Assembly (NCBI GenBank): GCA_028874905.1
Contig: JAPPGZ010000092.1
Location: forward strand, 75,300-139,299
Direction: 5' to 3'
Source: Gemmatimonadota bacterium
GTDB taxonomy: Bacteria; Gemmatimonadota; Gemmatimonadetes; Longimicrobiales; Gaopeijiaceae
Length of the DNA stretch: 64,000 nt
Shown here one piece after another: positions 33,159-41,906 of the stretch (positions are counted from its first letter, which is position 1; the number at the start of each line of letters is the position of its first letter). Made by a program: the position numbers and the translations under genes. The notes beneath the pieces were generated by a model, which had not been told where the DNA came from, did not search any database, and worked only from the letters and a program-made list of their open reading frames with translations.

Positions 33159-35506
33159 GGGCGGTACGCTTCTTGCGATTAGCCTTATTGGTCGGCGGGC
33201 GTCTGCCGATCCATCCGCAAGGACGCACCTTCTTCCAGCCCTGGAGCCGAAAACTGCGATCCGCGAGCGCCATCTCACTGCTCCTGTGCTTCTTCGCCGC
33301 CACCTTGCATGACACGGTCTCCGCTCAGGACCGCGACACCGTGCCCCCTGACCCCGCTCGGGACGCCTACCTCGACGAGACCGCCCGCCGCCTCGTGCTG
33401 GGTGTGAAGGCTGCCCGCGACACCGCGCGGCTCGGCATCGACTCATACACCGGCCTGACGCGGGAGCGCGTGAACTTCCAGGCCCCCGCCCTTCGCCGCG
33501 ACCGGCCCTGGGTGAACGGCGAGCGCGCGACGCGGATCCGCTGGTCGCGCAGCGAGCCCTCAGTGGTGCACGTCCTCGGGTCCCGCCTTCGCCATCCCGG
33601 GATCGGGCCCAACGACCGCCGCCAGTTCTTCCCCGGGCTCGGGCTGGACCGTTACGCGGCCAATCCGTTGTGGGATCCGTTCGTGTTGGGCGCCACCGAC
33701 GCGGCGGCGGAGGGCGGGGGTGGCACCGTAATACGAAGCCCGCTCACCGCCGATGCGGAGCGCTACTACCAGTACCGCTCGGGCGACACCCTCTCCGTGC
33801 AGCTGGCCGACGGTCGCTCGATCGATGTCGTTGCCGTGACCGTGATTCCGCGCATCCGCAGTATCCGGCTTGTCTCCGCGATCATGTGGGTTGACCGCGA
33901 GTCTTTCAATCTGGTGCGCGTGGCATCCCGGCCGGCCAAGCGGGTCGATTCCGAGCTGTCCTGGCAGCTCCGCCACGACGATGGGTGGAGCCTTGGCCTG
34001 GCGATAACGACGAACGACCCCGGCGCCGATCAGGACTCCGCGCGCGCCGGCCCCGGCATCTTCGAGCGCCTGATGAGCGGAGCGATCGATGGGCTGATGG
34101 CTCCGCTGGAACTGGACATCACCGCGATGGTCGTCGACTACGGCCTGTGGGAACTGAAACACTGGCTTCCACGCAGCGTGGCGCTGGAGGCGCACTTGAC
34201 GGTTCGGATGGACGACGGGGCGGACGCGGACGTGGTGCCCACCATGCCGGTTGCCTTCGATTGGACGCTGGAAGTCGAGGACATCCGCGAACGTGGAGCG
34301 GAGGTGCCTGTGGACAGGCCCGGGACAGCCATGGAGGCTCTCGAGCGCTGGCGCCAACCCGGTGACAGCATCGAGGGCGCGCTGGAATCCGCCGGTCCCG
34401 GCGAGGTGGTCACCATCACGCCCGAGGACCGGGCGGCACTGACCGAGAGCACTCTGCTGCCTCCGGCGATCTGGGACGACAGGAGAGGCCCCGTCGACCC
34501 GGAACTACTGGCGGGTATTGCCTCCGACCTGGCCGCAATCGGGACCGGCGAAGGAGGGCCCGCGGAAGAGGAGACGAGCCCCTGGATCCTGGAACCGCCC
34601 GTGAAAACGCTGAGGCTGTTGCGCTACAACCCCATCGAGGGCGTTTCGATCGGCACCAGGGTGCTGCGCGACTTCGGGCGGTCGAGAGTCCTGCTCACGA
34701 CGAGATTGGCGACCCGCGACCTGGACATTCCCGACATGGACCTGACCTTCCAGCGCGACCGTCCGGGCCACAGGCTGTGGGTGTCCTTATACCGGGACCT
34801 GCGGAGCGGCGAACTGGATGCCGGAGGCGGTGGGGGCAGTCCTGGTGCTGTCCTGACCGAAGCCGACTCCACTGCCTTTCACTGGTCCACGGGCGCCTCG
34901 CTGCGCATCCTGCCAGGAGGAGGTCAGCGCAACTGGCTCTCGCTGGCCATCTTCGGTGAACGCGACGCCGAGATCGGGACAGGCGTGCAGCGGGATCGTT
35001 TCGGAGCTGCGGTTGGGTGGCGGCCATGGTGGGGAGGGCGCGACGGCGCGTTGGCCGGCGGGGGCAGGACCCTGGTCCGGGGATCGATGGGCGACAACCC
35101 GCACGTGAAGGCCATTGCGGAAGCCGTGCTGATCGTGCCCCTGGGCGGTGGCAGGTCGCTGGGCATGCAGAGCGGGGCGGCCGCGGTGTGGGGCGATCCG
35201 GCACGGCTGGACCTGTGGAACCTCGGAAGCAGCGCAAACTGGCTGCGGGGACATCGCAATTCGGTGCGTGAGGACAGGGTATGGGGTGCCAGACTGGACC
35301 TGCAGCAGCCCGTTCGCTTCCTGCGCGCGTCCGTTTTTGGGGACTGGGTGTCCACCGGGGACGACGATTTCTACGCCGCCGGCGTCGGTCTCGTCTTCAT
35401 GGACGGGATCGTCCGCCTCGACCTCGCCAGGGGGTTCAGCTTCGGCAGGGTCGGACGCCCGGACGCAGTCCTCAGACTGCACCTGCTGGGGGACACGTTC
35501 TTCTGA
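33134..35506 (+). CDS. Exported beta-rich, possibly outer-membrane barrel protein of unknown function
   Basis: About 790 residues. Signal-like sequence (SAISLLLCFFAATLHDTVSAQ) ends near residue 66, so the true start may be a later TTG (33173 or 33188); the ATG at 33122 touches the divergent SulP start. The mature part begins with a helical Asp/Arg-rich segment, then shows beta-strand periodicity. The last 250 residues alternate polar and hydrophobic positions with many Gly and aromatic residues (LWVSLYRDL, ARGFSFGRVG, RLHLLGDTFF), ending in Phe as outer-membrane barrels do. I do not recognise a named family. It is preceded by the divergent SulP gene. Confidence 0.65.
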   Translation: MSGRGQSSRAVRFLRLALLVGGRLPIHPQGRTFFQPWSRKLRSASAISLLLCFFAATLHDTVSAQDRDTVPPDPARDAYLDETARRLVLGVKAARDTARLGIDSYTGLTRERVNFQAPALRRDRPWVNGERATRIRWSRSEPSVVHVLGSRLRHPGIGPNDRRQFFPGLGLDRYAANPLWDPFVLGATDAAAEGGGGTVIRSPLTADAERYYQYRSGDTLSVQLADGRSIDVVAVTVIPRIRSIRLVSAIMWVDRESFNLVRVASRPAKRVDSELSWQLRHDDGWSLGLAITTNDPGADQDSARAGPGIFERLMSGAIDGLMAPLELDITAMVVDYGLWELKHWLPRSVALEAHLTVRMDDGADADVVPTMPVAFDWTLEVEDIRERGAEVPVDRPGTAMEALERWRQPGDSIEGALESAGPGEVVTITPEDRAALTESTLLPPAIWDDRRGPVDPELLAGIASDLAAIGTGEGGPAEEETSPWILEPPVKTLRLLRYNPIEGVSIGTRVLRDFGRSRVLLTTRLATRDLDIPDMDLTFQRDRPGHRLWVSLYRDLRSGELDAGGGGGSPGAVLTEADSTAFHWSTGASLRILPGGGQRNWLSLAIFGERDAEIGTGVQRDRFGAAVGWRPWWGGRDGALAGGGRTLVRGSMGDNPHVKAIAEAVLIVPLGGGRSLGMQSGAAAVWGDPARLDLWNLGSSANWLRGHRNSVREDRVWGARLDLQQPVRFLRASVFGDWVSTGDDDFYAAGVGLVFMDGIVRLDLARGFSFGRVGRPDAVLRLHLLGDTFF

Positions 35507-35581
35507 TCCTCCAGTCGAATGGCCCGGCAGCTTCCAGCGCGCTACACTAGGCGTCTGACCCCGGAATCGGAGACCTGGCCG

Positions 35582-36046
35582 ATGGGCAGACTATGGGGCG
35601 GCGGAGCCCTTATCGCGATTGCGCTCTTCGTGGTGCTGGGATTCGTCCGCTCGGAAGTCGACCCCCGCGCGCTCTCCACCATCCTGGCGCTCGGCATCGG
35701 GGCCGGCCTGCCGGCCTGTGGGGGTACGTGGCTGCTGGCGCGCCACTTCGGGGTTCGCCGCCGTATCGGCCACCGACGCGAGCAGCTCCGCCGCGACACG
35801 ATCGAGGCGGAAGTCCTGAAGATGGCCGCACGAAACGACGGTCGCCTCACGGCCGTTGAGGTCGCGAGCGAGTTGGCCGTTGCGCCGGCGACCGCCGAGG
35901 AGGTGCTGAACGGGCTGATGGCCAGGGAGCTGGCCGAGATCGAGATCACGGAATCGGGCCTCCTGGTATACACCTTTCACGACGTGCGGCACCTGTCCGA
36001 GAAGGCAGCCGCGAGGGGAATCCTCGAGCCCTCGACGAAACCGTGA
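35582..36046 (+). CDS. Membrane-anchored winged-helix-like protein
   Basis: A protein of 154 residues. Two hydrophobic helices (about 7-23 and 32-53) are followed by a basic linker (RRRIGHRREQLRR) and a helix-turn-helix-like domain (about 75-135) with NDGRLTAVEVASELAVAPATAEEVLNGL. The layout suggests a membrane-tied DNA-binding or sensing protein, but this is inference from pattern. I chose the ATG at 35582; a longer frame from 35519 adds residues with no support. A TACACT at 35543-35548 may be its -10 box. It overlaps the zinc-ribbon gene by four bases. Confidence 0.6.
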   Translation: MGRLWGGGALIAIALFVVLGFVRSEVDPRALSTILALGIGAGLPACGGTWLLARHFGVRRRIGHRREQLRRDTIEAEVLKMAARNDGRLTAVEVASELAVAPATAEEVLNGLMARELAEIEITESGLLVYTFHDVRHLSEKAAARGILEPSTKP

Positions 36047-36699
36047 CCGAGCCGCGCTGGCCCTGCCCGGTCTGTCTCGGCGTCAAGATGGAGAAGGCGA
36101 CCGTGGTCACGCAGGGCGACCATGGCGAGGGCGAGCTCACCCTCGATCACTGCCCCCGATGCGGCGGCATGTGGTTCGAACTGGGCGAGGTACAGCGGCT
36201 GCGTTCGGAGCCGCCCCAGTCGCTTTGGACGCGTGTGCCGGCTCGCACCGAGCGGCATCGAGCCCAGTGTCACTCCTGCCGCGCGTTTCTCGACCGCGAC
36301 GAGCCGGAGTGCGGTGCGTGCGGCGTGAAGGCCCGCCTGAACTGCCCCGCCTGCGATACCAGGATGCTGTGGGTCCGCCGGTCGGAGTTGACGCTCGACG
36401 TCTGCAAGCAATGCAAGGGCGTATGGTTCGACCACCACGAACTCGAAGCGATCTGGATGCTCAAGCGCGATCAACTCGTCGCAATGTACGGTCGGCGGGG
36501 GAAGCTCGCGCGCTCTGCGGAGGAGGGCACTGCAGTCCTGTTCGAGGGCGTCCTCTGGGCGCCGGACCTCCTGGCCGCGCCGGCGTATGCAGCCTCTGCC
36601 GCGGCCGAAGCGGTACCGGTGGTGGCCGAGGCCGTCGGCGAGGCGGCGTCCGGCGTGTTCGAGACCATCGTCGAGATCGTGGCCGGGATTCTGGGCTGA
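36043..36699 (+). CDS. Protein with two TFIIB-type zinc ribbons
   Basis: A protein of 218 residues. Two zinc-ribbon units of the zf-TFIIB type occur, with CPVC...CPRCGGMWF at about 8-44 and CPAC...CKQCKGVWF at about 105-133; a further pair of CxxC/CxxCG sites lies between them (CHSC, CGAC). A C-terminal Ala/Val-rich stretch of about 60 residues may associate with the membrane. The family function is unknown. The GTG start overlaps the previous stop. Confidence 0.75.
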   Translation: MTEPRWPCPVCLGVKMEKATVVTQGDHGEGELTLDHCPRCGGMWFELGEVQRLRSEPPQSLWTRVPARTERHRAQCHSCRAFLDRDEPECGACGVKARLNCPACDTRMLWVRRSELTLDVCKQCKGVWFDHHELEAIWMLKRDQLVAMYGRRGKLARSAEEGTAVLFEGVLWAPDLLAAPAYAASAAAEAVPVVAEAVGEAASGVFETIVEIVAGILG

Positions 36700-36715
36700 G
36701 GGGGGGCGACCCGCC

Positions 36716-37225
36716 CTACTCCAGCATCAGGTCCCCGATCAGGTGCGTCGCGTGTTCCCACTCGTCGAGGGGTGCCTTCCAGTCGCGGTCGCGGATCCGC
36801 CGCAGGTAGGTCATCTGGGCCAGGTGATAGAGATAGTGCTGGGCGATGTGGACCACATCCGCCCCCAGCCGCGCGCCCGTCTCGCCGTCGAGCGAGGTCC
36901 GCTCGGCCGTGAGGTCCGCATCGCTCTCACACCCCTCCACCTCCTCCAGAATCTGCTCCTGGACCCGGCGCATCCGCCCGGCGACCTCGTCGACCGACCC
37001 CGGGGCGTCGTGGCTGATCACGGGCTCGATCCCCAGCCGCTTCAGGAACCAGACATCGACGCGGTACATGTGGCGGCACATCTTGCCGATCCCGCGCGAT
37101 TTGGGAGCCGGGTTCCAGTCGAAATCCTCCTGCGCGATCCCGTCGAGCACCATGAACAGCGGGCGCCGCGCCGCCTCGAAGACCTCGACGGTGCGGGCGA
37201 TCCGGGTCCGCTGCGAATGGCTCAT
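36716..37225 (-). CDS. DinB-family four-helix protein
   Basis: A protein of 169 residues predicted to form a four-helix bundle of the DinB/YfiT kind. Candidate metal ligands are the histidines in KMCRHMYRVD near 50-59 and HIAQHYLYHLAQM near 127-139, the usual three-His arrangement. Members include thiol transferases and proteins of unknown role. It lies 16 bases from the zinc-ribbon gene, tail to tail. An 11-base tandem repeat begins at its start codon. Confidence 0.8.
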   Translation of the reverse strand: MSHSQRTRIARTVEVFEAARRPLFMVLDGIAQEDFDWNPAPKSRGIGKMCRHMYRVDVWFLKRLGIEPVISHDAPGSVDEVAGRMRRVQEQILEEVEGCESDADLTAERTSLDGETGARLGADVVHIAQHYLYHLAQMTYLRRIRDRDWKAPLDEWEHATHLIGDLMLE

Positions 37226-37230
37226 TCGGG

Positions 37231-37294
37231 TCCTCTCGGGGTCTTCTCGGGGTCTTCTCGGGGTCGTCTCGGCGTCCGCTTGGGATCCTCTCGG
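37231..37294. repeat. Short tandem repeat, 11-base period
   Basis: TCTCGG recurs at 37234, 37245, 37256 and 37267, an exact 11-base period with unit near GGGTCTTCTCG; a further diverged copy ends near 37287. It fills the whole gap between the DinB gene start and the end of the next minus-strand gene, so it occupies the 5' leader or promoter of the DinB gene. Confidence 0.75.
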
Positions 37295-37296
37295 GG

Positions 37297-37623
37297 CTAC
37301 CCCTGCCCCAGCTGATGGGCGTCCTTCAAACGCTCGACCGTCTCGGCGAAGGTGTGAACCGGAACGATCTCGAGCATGTTGAACGAAGCCAGGCCGGTTT
37401 CGATGGCGAATCGTTCGATCGAGTGGGGATCATCCGCGTCGACGACCCACAGGAAGGTATGCTCCAGCGCCGAGTGATACTGCACCTCGATCCGGCGGAT
37501 GCCGTAGACCTCGGCGATATGCGCCGGGTCGAGTCCGGCGATGTCGACGAACACCCGGGCGTACTTCCGTACGTAGATCGGGCAGGTTTCCGGCGTGTGG
37601 CTTCCGTAGATTCCGAATAGCAT
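37297..37623 (-). CDS. Small alpha/beta protein of unknown function
   Basis: A protein of 108 residues from the ATG at 37623; a longer frame exists upstream. It shows the alternating strand-helix pattern of dimeric alpha/beta-barrel proteins (FLWVVDADDPHSIERFAIETGL, EIVPVHTFAETVERL). It has two cysteines at most and no catalytic motif. I cannot name its family with confidence. It shares the strand with the DinB gene downstream and may be in the same transcript. Confidence 0.55.
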   Translation of the reverse strand: MLFGIYGSHTPETCPIYVRKYARVFVDIAGLDPAHIAEVYGIRRIEVQYHSALEHTFLWVVDADDPHSIERFAIETGLASFNMLEIVPVHTFAETVERLKDAHQLGQG

Positions 37624-37683
37624 GGCTGGCAGTCCGTAAAAAGGGCGAGGAAGGGTAACCAGCGAGAACACCCGTGGACAACC

Positions 37684-37712
37684 TTGGTGACACGGGATCG
37701 AGAATCCATTAT
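37684..37712 (+). promoter_or_regulatory. Possible promoter of the MerC-like gene
   Basis: TTGGTG (37684-37689), 17 bases, CATTAT (37707-37712). It would give a leader of about 50 bases before the ATG at 37771. Weak matches; placement is plausible. Confidence 0.3.
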
Positions 37713-37770
37713 TGTGACGATTGGGCTGCTACATCCTGCCCGCCGCGCTGCCTACCGTCGACGAAACCCC

Positions 37771-38181
37771 ATGAAAGACACCCTCGCCATCACTCCGTCG
37801 AGCACGTATCTGGCCTCTGGATCGAGGCTTGCGGCGTGCGCCGCGGGCTGGTGTGGCGTGCACTGTGCGCTGACTCCGTTCCTGGCCGTGGCGGCACCCG
37901 CGCTGGCGCTCTCCGAAGGCGTCGAGCGGGCCTTCTGGCTTGGGACCGTCGTTGTCGGAGCGGTGGTGCTCGTCATGGGTCCGGCCCGCAGGCACGCGGC
38001 CCTGATCCTCACCTTCGTGGGAGGGGCCGTGCTCTGGGCCGCCTCCCTCGCCGGCTGGCTCGAGCCGGTGCCCGAGACCGTGACATCGGCGGCCGGCAGC
38101 CTGATCCTTGCGGGTGCCATGGTGCGGAGTGCCCGCATCTGCCGGGACGGCGCGTGCTCGGTGTGCGCCGACGAGGAGTGA
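37771..38181 (+). CDS. MerC-domain membrane protein
   Basis: An inner-membrane protein of 136 residues with four hydrophobic segments. The first contains GWCGVHCALTP, which fits the paired-cysteine site of MerC-type mercury transporters. The C-terminal tail has ICRDGACSVCADEE, a second possible metal site. No merA, merT or merR gene lies nearby, so a role in mercury uptake is doubtful; many chromosomal MerC-domain proteins have unknown roles. It ends 25 bases from the PQQ dehydrogenase gene, tail to tail. Confidence 0.75.
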   Translation: MKDTLAITPSSTYLASGSRLAACAAGWCGVHCALTPFLAVAAPALALSEGVERAFWLGTVVVGAVVLVMGPARRHAALILTFVGGAVLWAASLAGWLEPVPETVTSAAGSLILAGAMVRSARICRDGACSVCADEE

Positions 38182-38206
38182 GGCTCTCTGGGGAGCCCGT
38201 GGACTC

Positions 38207-39901
38207 CTAGAAGCTGCCCGGTCGAGCCCCACCGCTCCCGCCGCCTTCCGGCAGTCCGAACACGAACATCGTCCCGCCCGCCGAGTTCACGACGCGCTGC
38301 TGCCCGTCGATCTCGAAGGACATCGGACCGCTCCGCACCGCCGCACCCGCCTGGAAGTTCCACAGCGGCTCGCCTGTCCCGGCGTCCAGGGCGAAGATGT
38401 TGCCCTCTTCACTACCGCCGAACACCAGGTTGCCGGCCGTCGCCATCACGCCGGCCCACGGGGGTGACTGCAGGGGGAATTCCCACTTGAGTTCGCCGGT
38501 GAGCACGTCGAGCGCCTTCACCGCGCCGCTCGCCTCCTCGCCGCGCAGCGCCTGCTCGCCGCCGCCCATGAATGGCTGCCCGGGCTCGTACTCGACATCG
38601 GCCTTGTAATAGATCGCGCCCATGATCCGCGTGGGCTGGTAGAAGAGGCGCGTCATCGGGCTGTAGCTGGGACTGAACCAGTTGGCCGCGCCCTGCAGGC
38701 TGGGCCACACCAGGTTGCCTTCCTCCGTGGGATCGGTGCCGGGGATCACGATCGGCCGCCCGTTCTCGTCCAGTCCCTCGGCCCAGGTCTGCTTGGAATA
38801 CTCCGTGCCGTGCAGGAACTCGCCGGTCTCCCGGTCCAGCACGTAGTAGAACGCGTTCCGGTTGGCGGTGACGACGAGCTTGCGGGGCTCGCCCTCCCAC
38901 TCGGCGTCGACCAGCACCTGGATCTGGTTGGCGTCCCAGTCGTGGGTGTCGTGGGGCGTGAACTGGAACCACCACACGATCTCGCCCGTGTCGGGATCGA
39001 GCGCGAGCAGGCAGTCCGTGTAGAGGTTGTCGCCGGGGCGCACGTCACCGTTCCAGTCGGGGGCCGGGTTCCCGATCGGCCAGTAGAGCAGGTCGAGTTC
39101 GGGGTCGTACGAGCCGGTCAGCCACGTCGATCCGCCGCCGGTCTCCCAGCTGTTGCCGCCCCAGGTGTCGCTCCCGAACTCGCCGGGCGCCGGAATCGTA
39201 TAGGTGCGCCAGATCAGCTTGCCGGTGTCCGGGTCGTAGGCGTCGATGAACCCGCGCACCCCCGCCTCCGCACCCGACACGCCCACGATGATCTTGCCGT
39301 CGAGGGCCAACGGAGCCAGCGTCAGCGAGAACCCGATCGCGTTGTCGGCGACCTCGACGTCCCACCTGACTGCCCCGGACCGTGCGTCGAGCGCCACGAG
39401 GTGCGCGTCGAGGGTCCCCACGTAGAGCGTCGAGTCCAGGATCGCCACCCCCCGGTTCACCTCGGGAAAGCCGATGTGCAAGACGTCGGACCCCATCTGC
39501 GGCGTCCACTTCCACAGCCGTTTGCCCGTGCGCGCGTCCAGCGCCGTCACCGAGCTCGGCGGCTCGGTCACGTACATGACCCCGTCGGCCACGATCGGCG
39601 TCGTCTCGATCAGCCCCTCGTCCATCTGGTACGCCCACACGACGCGCAGGTCCGCCACGTTCGCCGCGTTGATCTGGTCCAGCCGCGAGAACCGGTGCGA
39701 TCCGTAGTTGCCCGAGTAGGTCAGCCAGCTCTCGGGCTCGGAATCGGCCGCGACGAGGCGCTCGTAGGGGACCTGGGCCGTGGCCGATTGGCCCGTTGAC
39801 ACGCCCAGCGCGACGGCCGCGAAGGCGATTCCCGAAGCCGCGCACCCCCTGCGGGCCGCGAGCCCACAGCCGATCAGCACCTCCATGCTCCGTCTCCTCA
39901 T
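38207..39901 (-). CDS. PQQ-dependent alcohol dehydrogenase-type quinoprotein
   Basis: An exported eight-bladed quinoprotein of 564 residues. The ATG at 39901 overlaps the cytochrome gene stop (ATGA) and yields a signal peptide ending near Ala-Gln 39. Repeated tryptophan-docking motifs (LDARTGKRLWKW, LDARSGAVRWDV, LDPDTGEIVWWF, LDVLTGELKWEF, LDAGTGEPLWNF) build the propeller. The HDTHDWDANQ stretch carries the likely catalytic aspartate. The adjacent-cysteine ring found in many PQQ alcohol dehydrogenases is not visible, and there is no fused haem domain. The diheme cytochrome encoded just upstream probably takes the electrons. The substrate is unknown. Confidence 0.85.
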   Translation of the reverse strand: MRRRSMEVLIGCGLAARRGCAASGIAFAAVALGVSTGQSATAQVPYERLVAADSEPESWLTYSGNYGSHRFSRLDQINAANVADLRVVWAYQMDEGLIETTPIVADGVMYVTEPPSSVTALDARTGKRLWKWTPQMGSDVLHIGFPEVNRGVAILDSTLYVGTLDAHLVALDARSGAVRWDVEVADNAIGFSLTLAPLALDGKIIVGVSGAEAGVRGFIDAYDPDTGKLIWRTYTIPAPGEFGSDTWGGNSWETGGGSTWLTGSYDPELDLLYWPIGNPAPDWNGDVRPGDNLYTDCLLALDPDTGEIVWWFQFTPHDTHDWDANQIQVLVDAEWEGEPRKLVVTANRNAFYYVLDRETGEFLHGTEYSKQTWAEGLDENGRPIVIPGTDPTEEGNLVWPSLQGAANWFSPSYSPMTRLFYQPTRIMGAIYYKADVEYEPGQPFMGGGEQALRGEEASGAVKALDVLTGELKWEFPLQSPPWAGVMATAGNLVFGGSEEGNIFALDAGTGEPLWNFQAGAAVRSGPMSFEIDGQQRVVNSAGGTMFVFGLPEGGGSGGARPGSF

Positions 39902-40731
39902 GATCCCCTCCCGAGGGTCGTCAGGTACGCAACCAGGTCTTCGACGTCGTCTTCGTCGAGGTCTTGCGCCACGGGCATCAGCGAGTGCCCGACGCGCTTC
40001 TCCATCTCGGCGATCTCGCCCTTGCGAAGCGACACGAAGGCCCCCGACACCGTCATCAGCTGAATCGTGAACGAATCCTCGTTCATGCGCATGCCGTTGT
40101 AGATGTCGCCGTCGTGCGTGACGATCCGCACCGGCAGGTACTCGAAAAAGCCGCTCCTCGCCCCGGACCGCGCTACGGGCAGCCGGGCGGCGGGCGCGCT
40201 CAGGGCCTCGCGCAGGTAGTCCGCCCCGCGACGCAGCCCGATGATCGTCAGCTCCGGCCCGACGGCTGTGCCCTGACCGGCGACGATGTGGCATGAGGCG
40301 CAGTCGCCCTCGGCCCAGAAGAGGTCGAGACCCCGGTCGGCATCGCCGGTAACCGACGAGGCGTCCACGGTGGTCTGCGCACCTAGCCAGAGCACGTAGC
40401 CGGCCACAAGCGACACCGCGTCGTCGTCAAGGACCGTGGCGCGCGCCCCGGGCATGCCGGTCCCCGGGATCCCGAAGCGGATGATGCGCTCGAGCTGCAC
40501 CTGATCGGCAACCCTCGGCAGCGCGAGCTGAGCCAATTCGGGACCCTCGCCACCGAGACCCTGAACGCCGTGGCAGCGCGCGCAGTGGGCGCGGTATAGC
40601 CTCTCCGCGCGCTCGGCATCCTCGAGTTCGGGCGCCGCGTCAGCAGCCTCCTGGGCCGCAGCGGGCGGGCAGAGCAATAGCAGGATCGGCACCGCGAGCG
40701 ACAGCGGCCAGGTGGTCTGCGCGATCCGCAT
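39898..40731 (-). CDS. Exported diheme cytochrome c
   Basis: A protein of 277 residues with a signal peptide ending near Ala-Gln 27. Two haem c sites are present: CARCH with Cys50, Cys53 and His54, and CASCH with Cys144, Cys147 and His148. An axial methionine is plausible in GTGMPG (residues 90-95) for the first. The domain after the second site has a beta-rich insert (EYLPVRIVTHDGDIYNG) as in PQQ-associated cytochromes. AAGGA lies eight bases before the ATG. It is cotranscribed with the quinoprotein and probably relays its electrons to the respiratory chain. Confidence 0.86.
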   Translation of the reverse strand: MRIAQTTWPLSLAVPILLLLCPPAAAQEAADAAPELEDAERAERLYRAHCARCHGVQGLGGEGPELAQLALPRVADQVQLERIIRFGIPGTGMPGARATVLDDDAVSLVAGYVLWLGAQTTVDASSVTGDADRGLDLFWAEGDCASCHIVAGQGTAVGPELTIIGLRRGADYLREALSAPAARLPVARSGARSGFFEYLPVRIVTHDGDIYNGMRMNEDSFTIQLMTVSGAFVSLRKGEIAEMEKRVGHSLMPVAQDLDEDDVEDLVAYLTTLGRGS

Positions 40732-40774
40732 GTCGGTCGTTCCTTCGTGCTAGAGGTGGGTGGGGCAGTGCGAC

Positions 40775-40887
40775 GGTTACCATACGGCAGCCGCCGTTTC
40801 GCGGACAAGGCGTTTCCGGGTGCATGCCGCGAGGGAATGCCGCGGCCATCGCCCGGTCGCCCCGGACGTCAGGTGGCTACCATACGG
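40775..40887. repeat. 13-base direct repeat, 100 bases apart
   Basis: GGTTACCATACGG (40775-40787) and GGCTACCATACGG (40875-40887) differ at one base. They lie in the 176-base gap upstream of the cytochrome c gene and downstream of the phosphodiesterase gene, both on the minus strand. A weak relative, read on the minus strand, is near 42778-42793. Confidence 0.4.
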
Positions 40888-40907
40888 GCCCCGGCGGGCC
40901 TGCGCGG

Positions 40908-41906
40908 CTACCGCCTCTCGCTCAGCGGCCTCCCGTCCAGTCCCCAGGCCGGGTCGATCGTGAAGCCGAGGTGGGCGAGCGCGGTGGGGGCGATGTCCAC
41001 GATGTAGGCCGGGCCGGGGGGTGGCCAGTCGGCTGTGTTGCCGGCGCCGCCGGGGTCCTCCGCGCCGCCGGGGCCGCCCGCGCCGAGTCCACTCGCCAGG
41101 ATGAAGATGGTCATCTCCTCGGGAGAGTCCCCGCCGTGACCGCCGTCCTCGCGCCGCCCGTGGTCGGTACTGATCAGCACCAGCCAGTTCTCGTTCGCGT
41201 ACCCGGGACGGTCCCTCACCGCGTCGATCAGCACGCCGACGTGCCTGTCGGCCAGCGCGATCGCGTCCCGGTATTCGGCCCCGATCGAGCCGTGCTGATG
41301 GCTGGTCTCGTCGGGGTTGCCCAGGTAGACGAACATCGCGTCGGAGTCGGCTTCGCCAAGGTGGCGCACGGCCTGCGCGGTGACCATGCCGTCGGCCTCG
41401 GCCCACCCATGGTCGTACCCGTTCAAAACGATGCGCGTGTCGATCGCGTCGGGGAGCACCGGGCCGCCGTCCGGCAGCTCCGCCAGCGGCAGCCAGTCCA
41501 CCGCGGCGAAGGTGGCCAGTTCGGGGCGCTCACGTTCGGCGCGGGTGAGGAAGCCGGGCCAGACGTCGTAGTCGCGGCCCGTAAAGAAGTTGTTGGTGAC
41601 GCCGTGCTTCTCGGGCCAGACACCGGTCAGCATCGAGGACCACGACGGACCGCTCACTGACGGATGGGTGGTCCGCGCCTCGGCCGTGTACCAGCCGCTT
41701 GCGGCCAGCAAGTCGATGTTGGGCGTGGGTACCTCGGCGAGCACGTCCGGGCGCACGCCGTCGATCCCGATCAGCAGGACCTTGGGCGTCGGCTGAGCGG
41801 CCAGCCCCCCGTAGGTCGCCAGGGCGAGTGCCGCGACGGCGGCCAGGGCGAGCCCCGCCGAAGTGGTCAGCGCCAGCCCCGCGGGCGGGATCGGCGTACC
41901 CCTCAT
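40908..41906 (-). CDS. Alkaline-phosphatase-superfamily nucleotide pyrophosphatase/phosphodiesterase-like protein
   Basis: An exported protein of 332 residues. The signal peptide ends near Ala-Gln 38. Metal-site motifs of the type I phosphodiesterase family are IGIDGVRPD (about 47-55), the nucleophile region TTHPSVSGPSWSSMLTG (about 79-95, Thr or Ser), NPDETSHQHG near 196 and STDHGRREDGGHGG near 245. It probably hydrolyses phosphodiester or phosphonate bonds outside the cytoplasm. The ATG overlaps the SRPBCC gene stop (ATGA), making it the last gene of an arsR-led operon. Confidence 0.82.
   Translation of the reverse strand: MRGTPIPPAGLALTTSAGLALAAVAALALATYGGLAAQPTPKVLLIGIDGVRPDVLAEVPTPNIDLLAASGWYTAEARTTHPSVSGPSWSSMLTGVWPEKHGVTNNFFTGRDYDVWPGFLTRAERERPELATFAAVDWLPLAELPDGGPVLPDAIDTRIVLNGYDHGWAEADGMVTAQAVRHLGEADSDAMFVYLGNPDETSHQHGSIGAEYRDAIALADRHVGVLIDAVRDRPGYANENWLVLISTDHGRREDGGHGGDSPEEMTIFILASGLGAGGPGGAEDPGGAGNTADWPPPGPAYIVDIAPTALAHLGFTIDPAWGLDGRPLSERR

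Noticed and set aside
37226..37294. Possible CRISPR array
   Set aside because: The 11-base units are directly adjacent with no spacers and there are no cas genes.
37771..38181. Mercury-resistance operon
   Set aside because: Only the MerC-like gene is present. No merR, merT, merP or merA is seen within reach.
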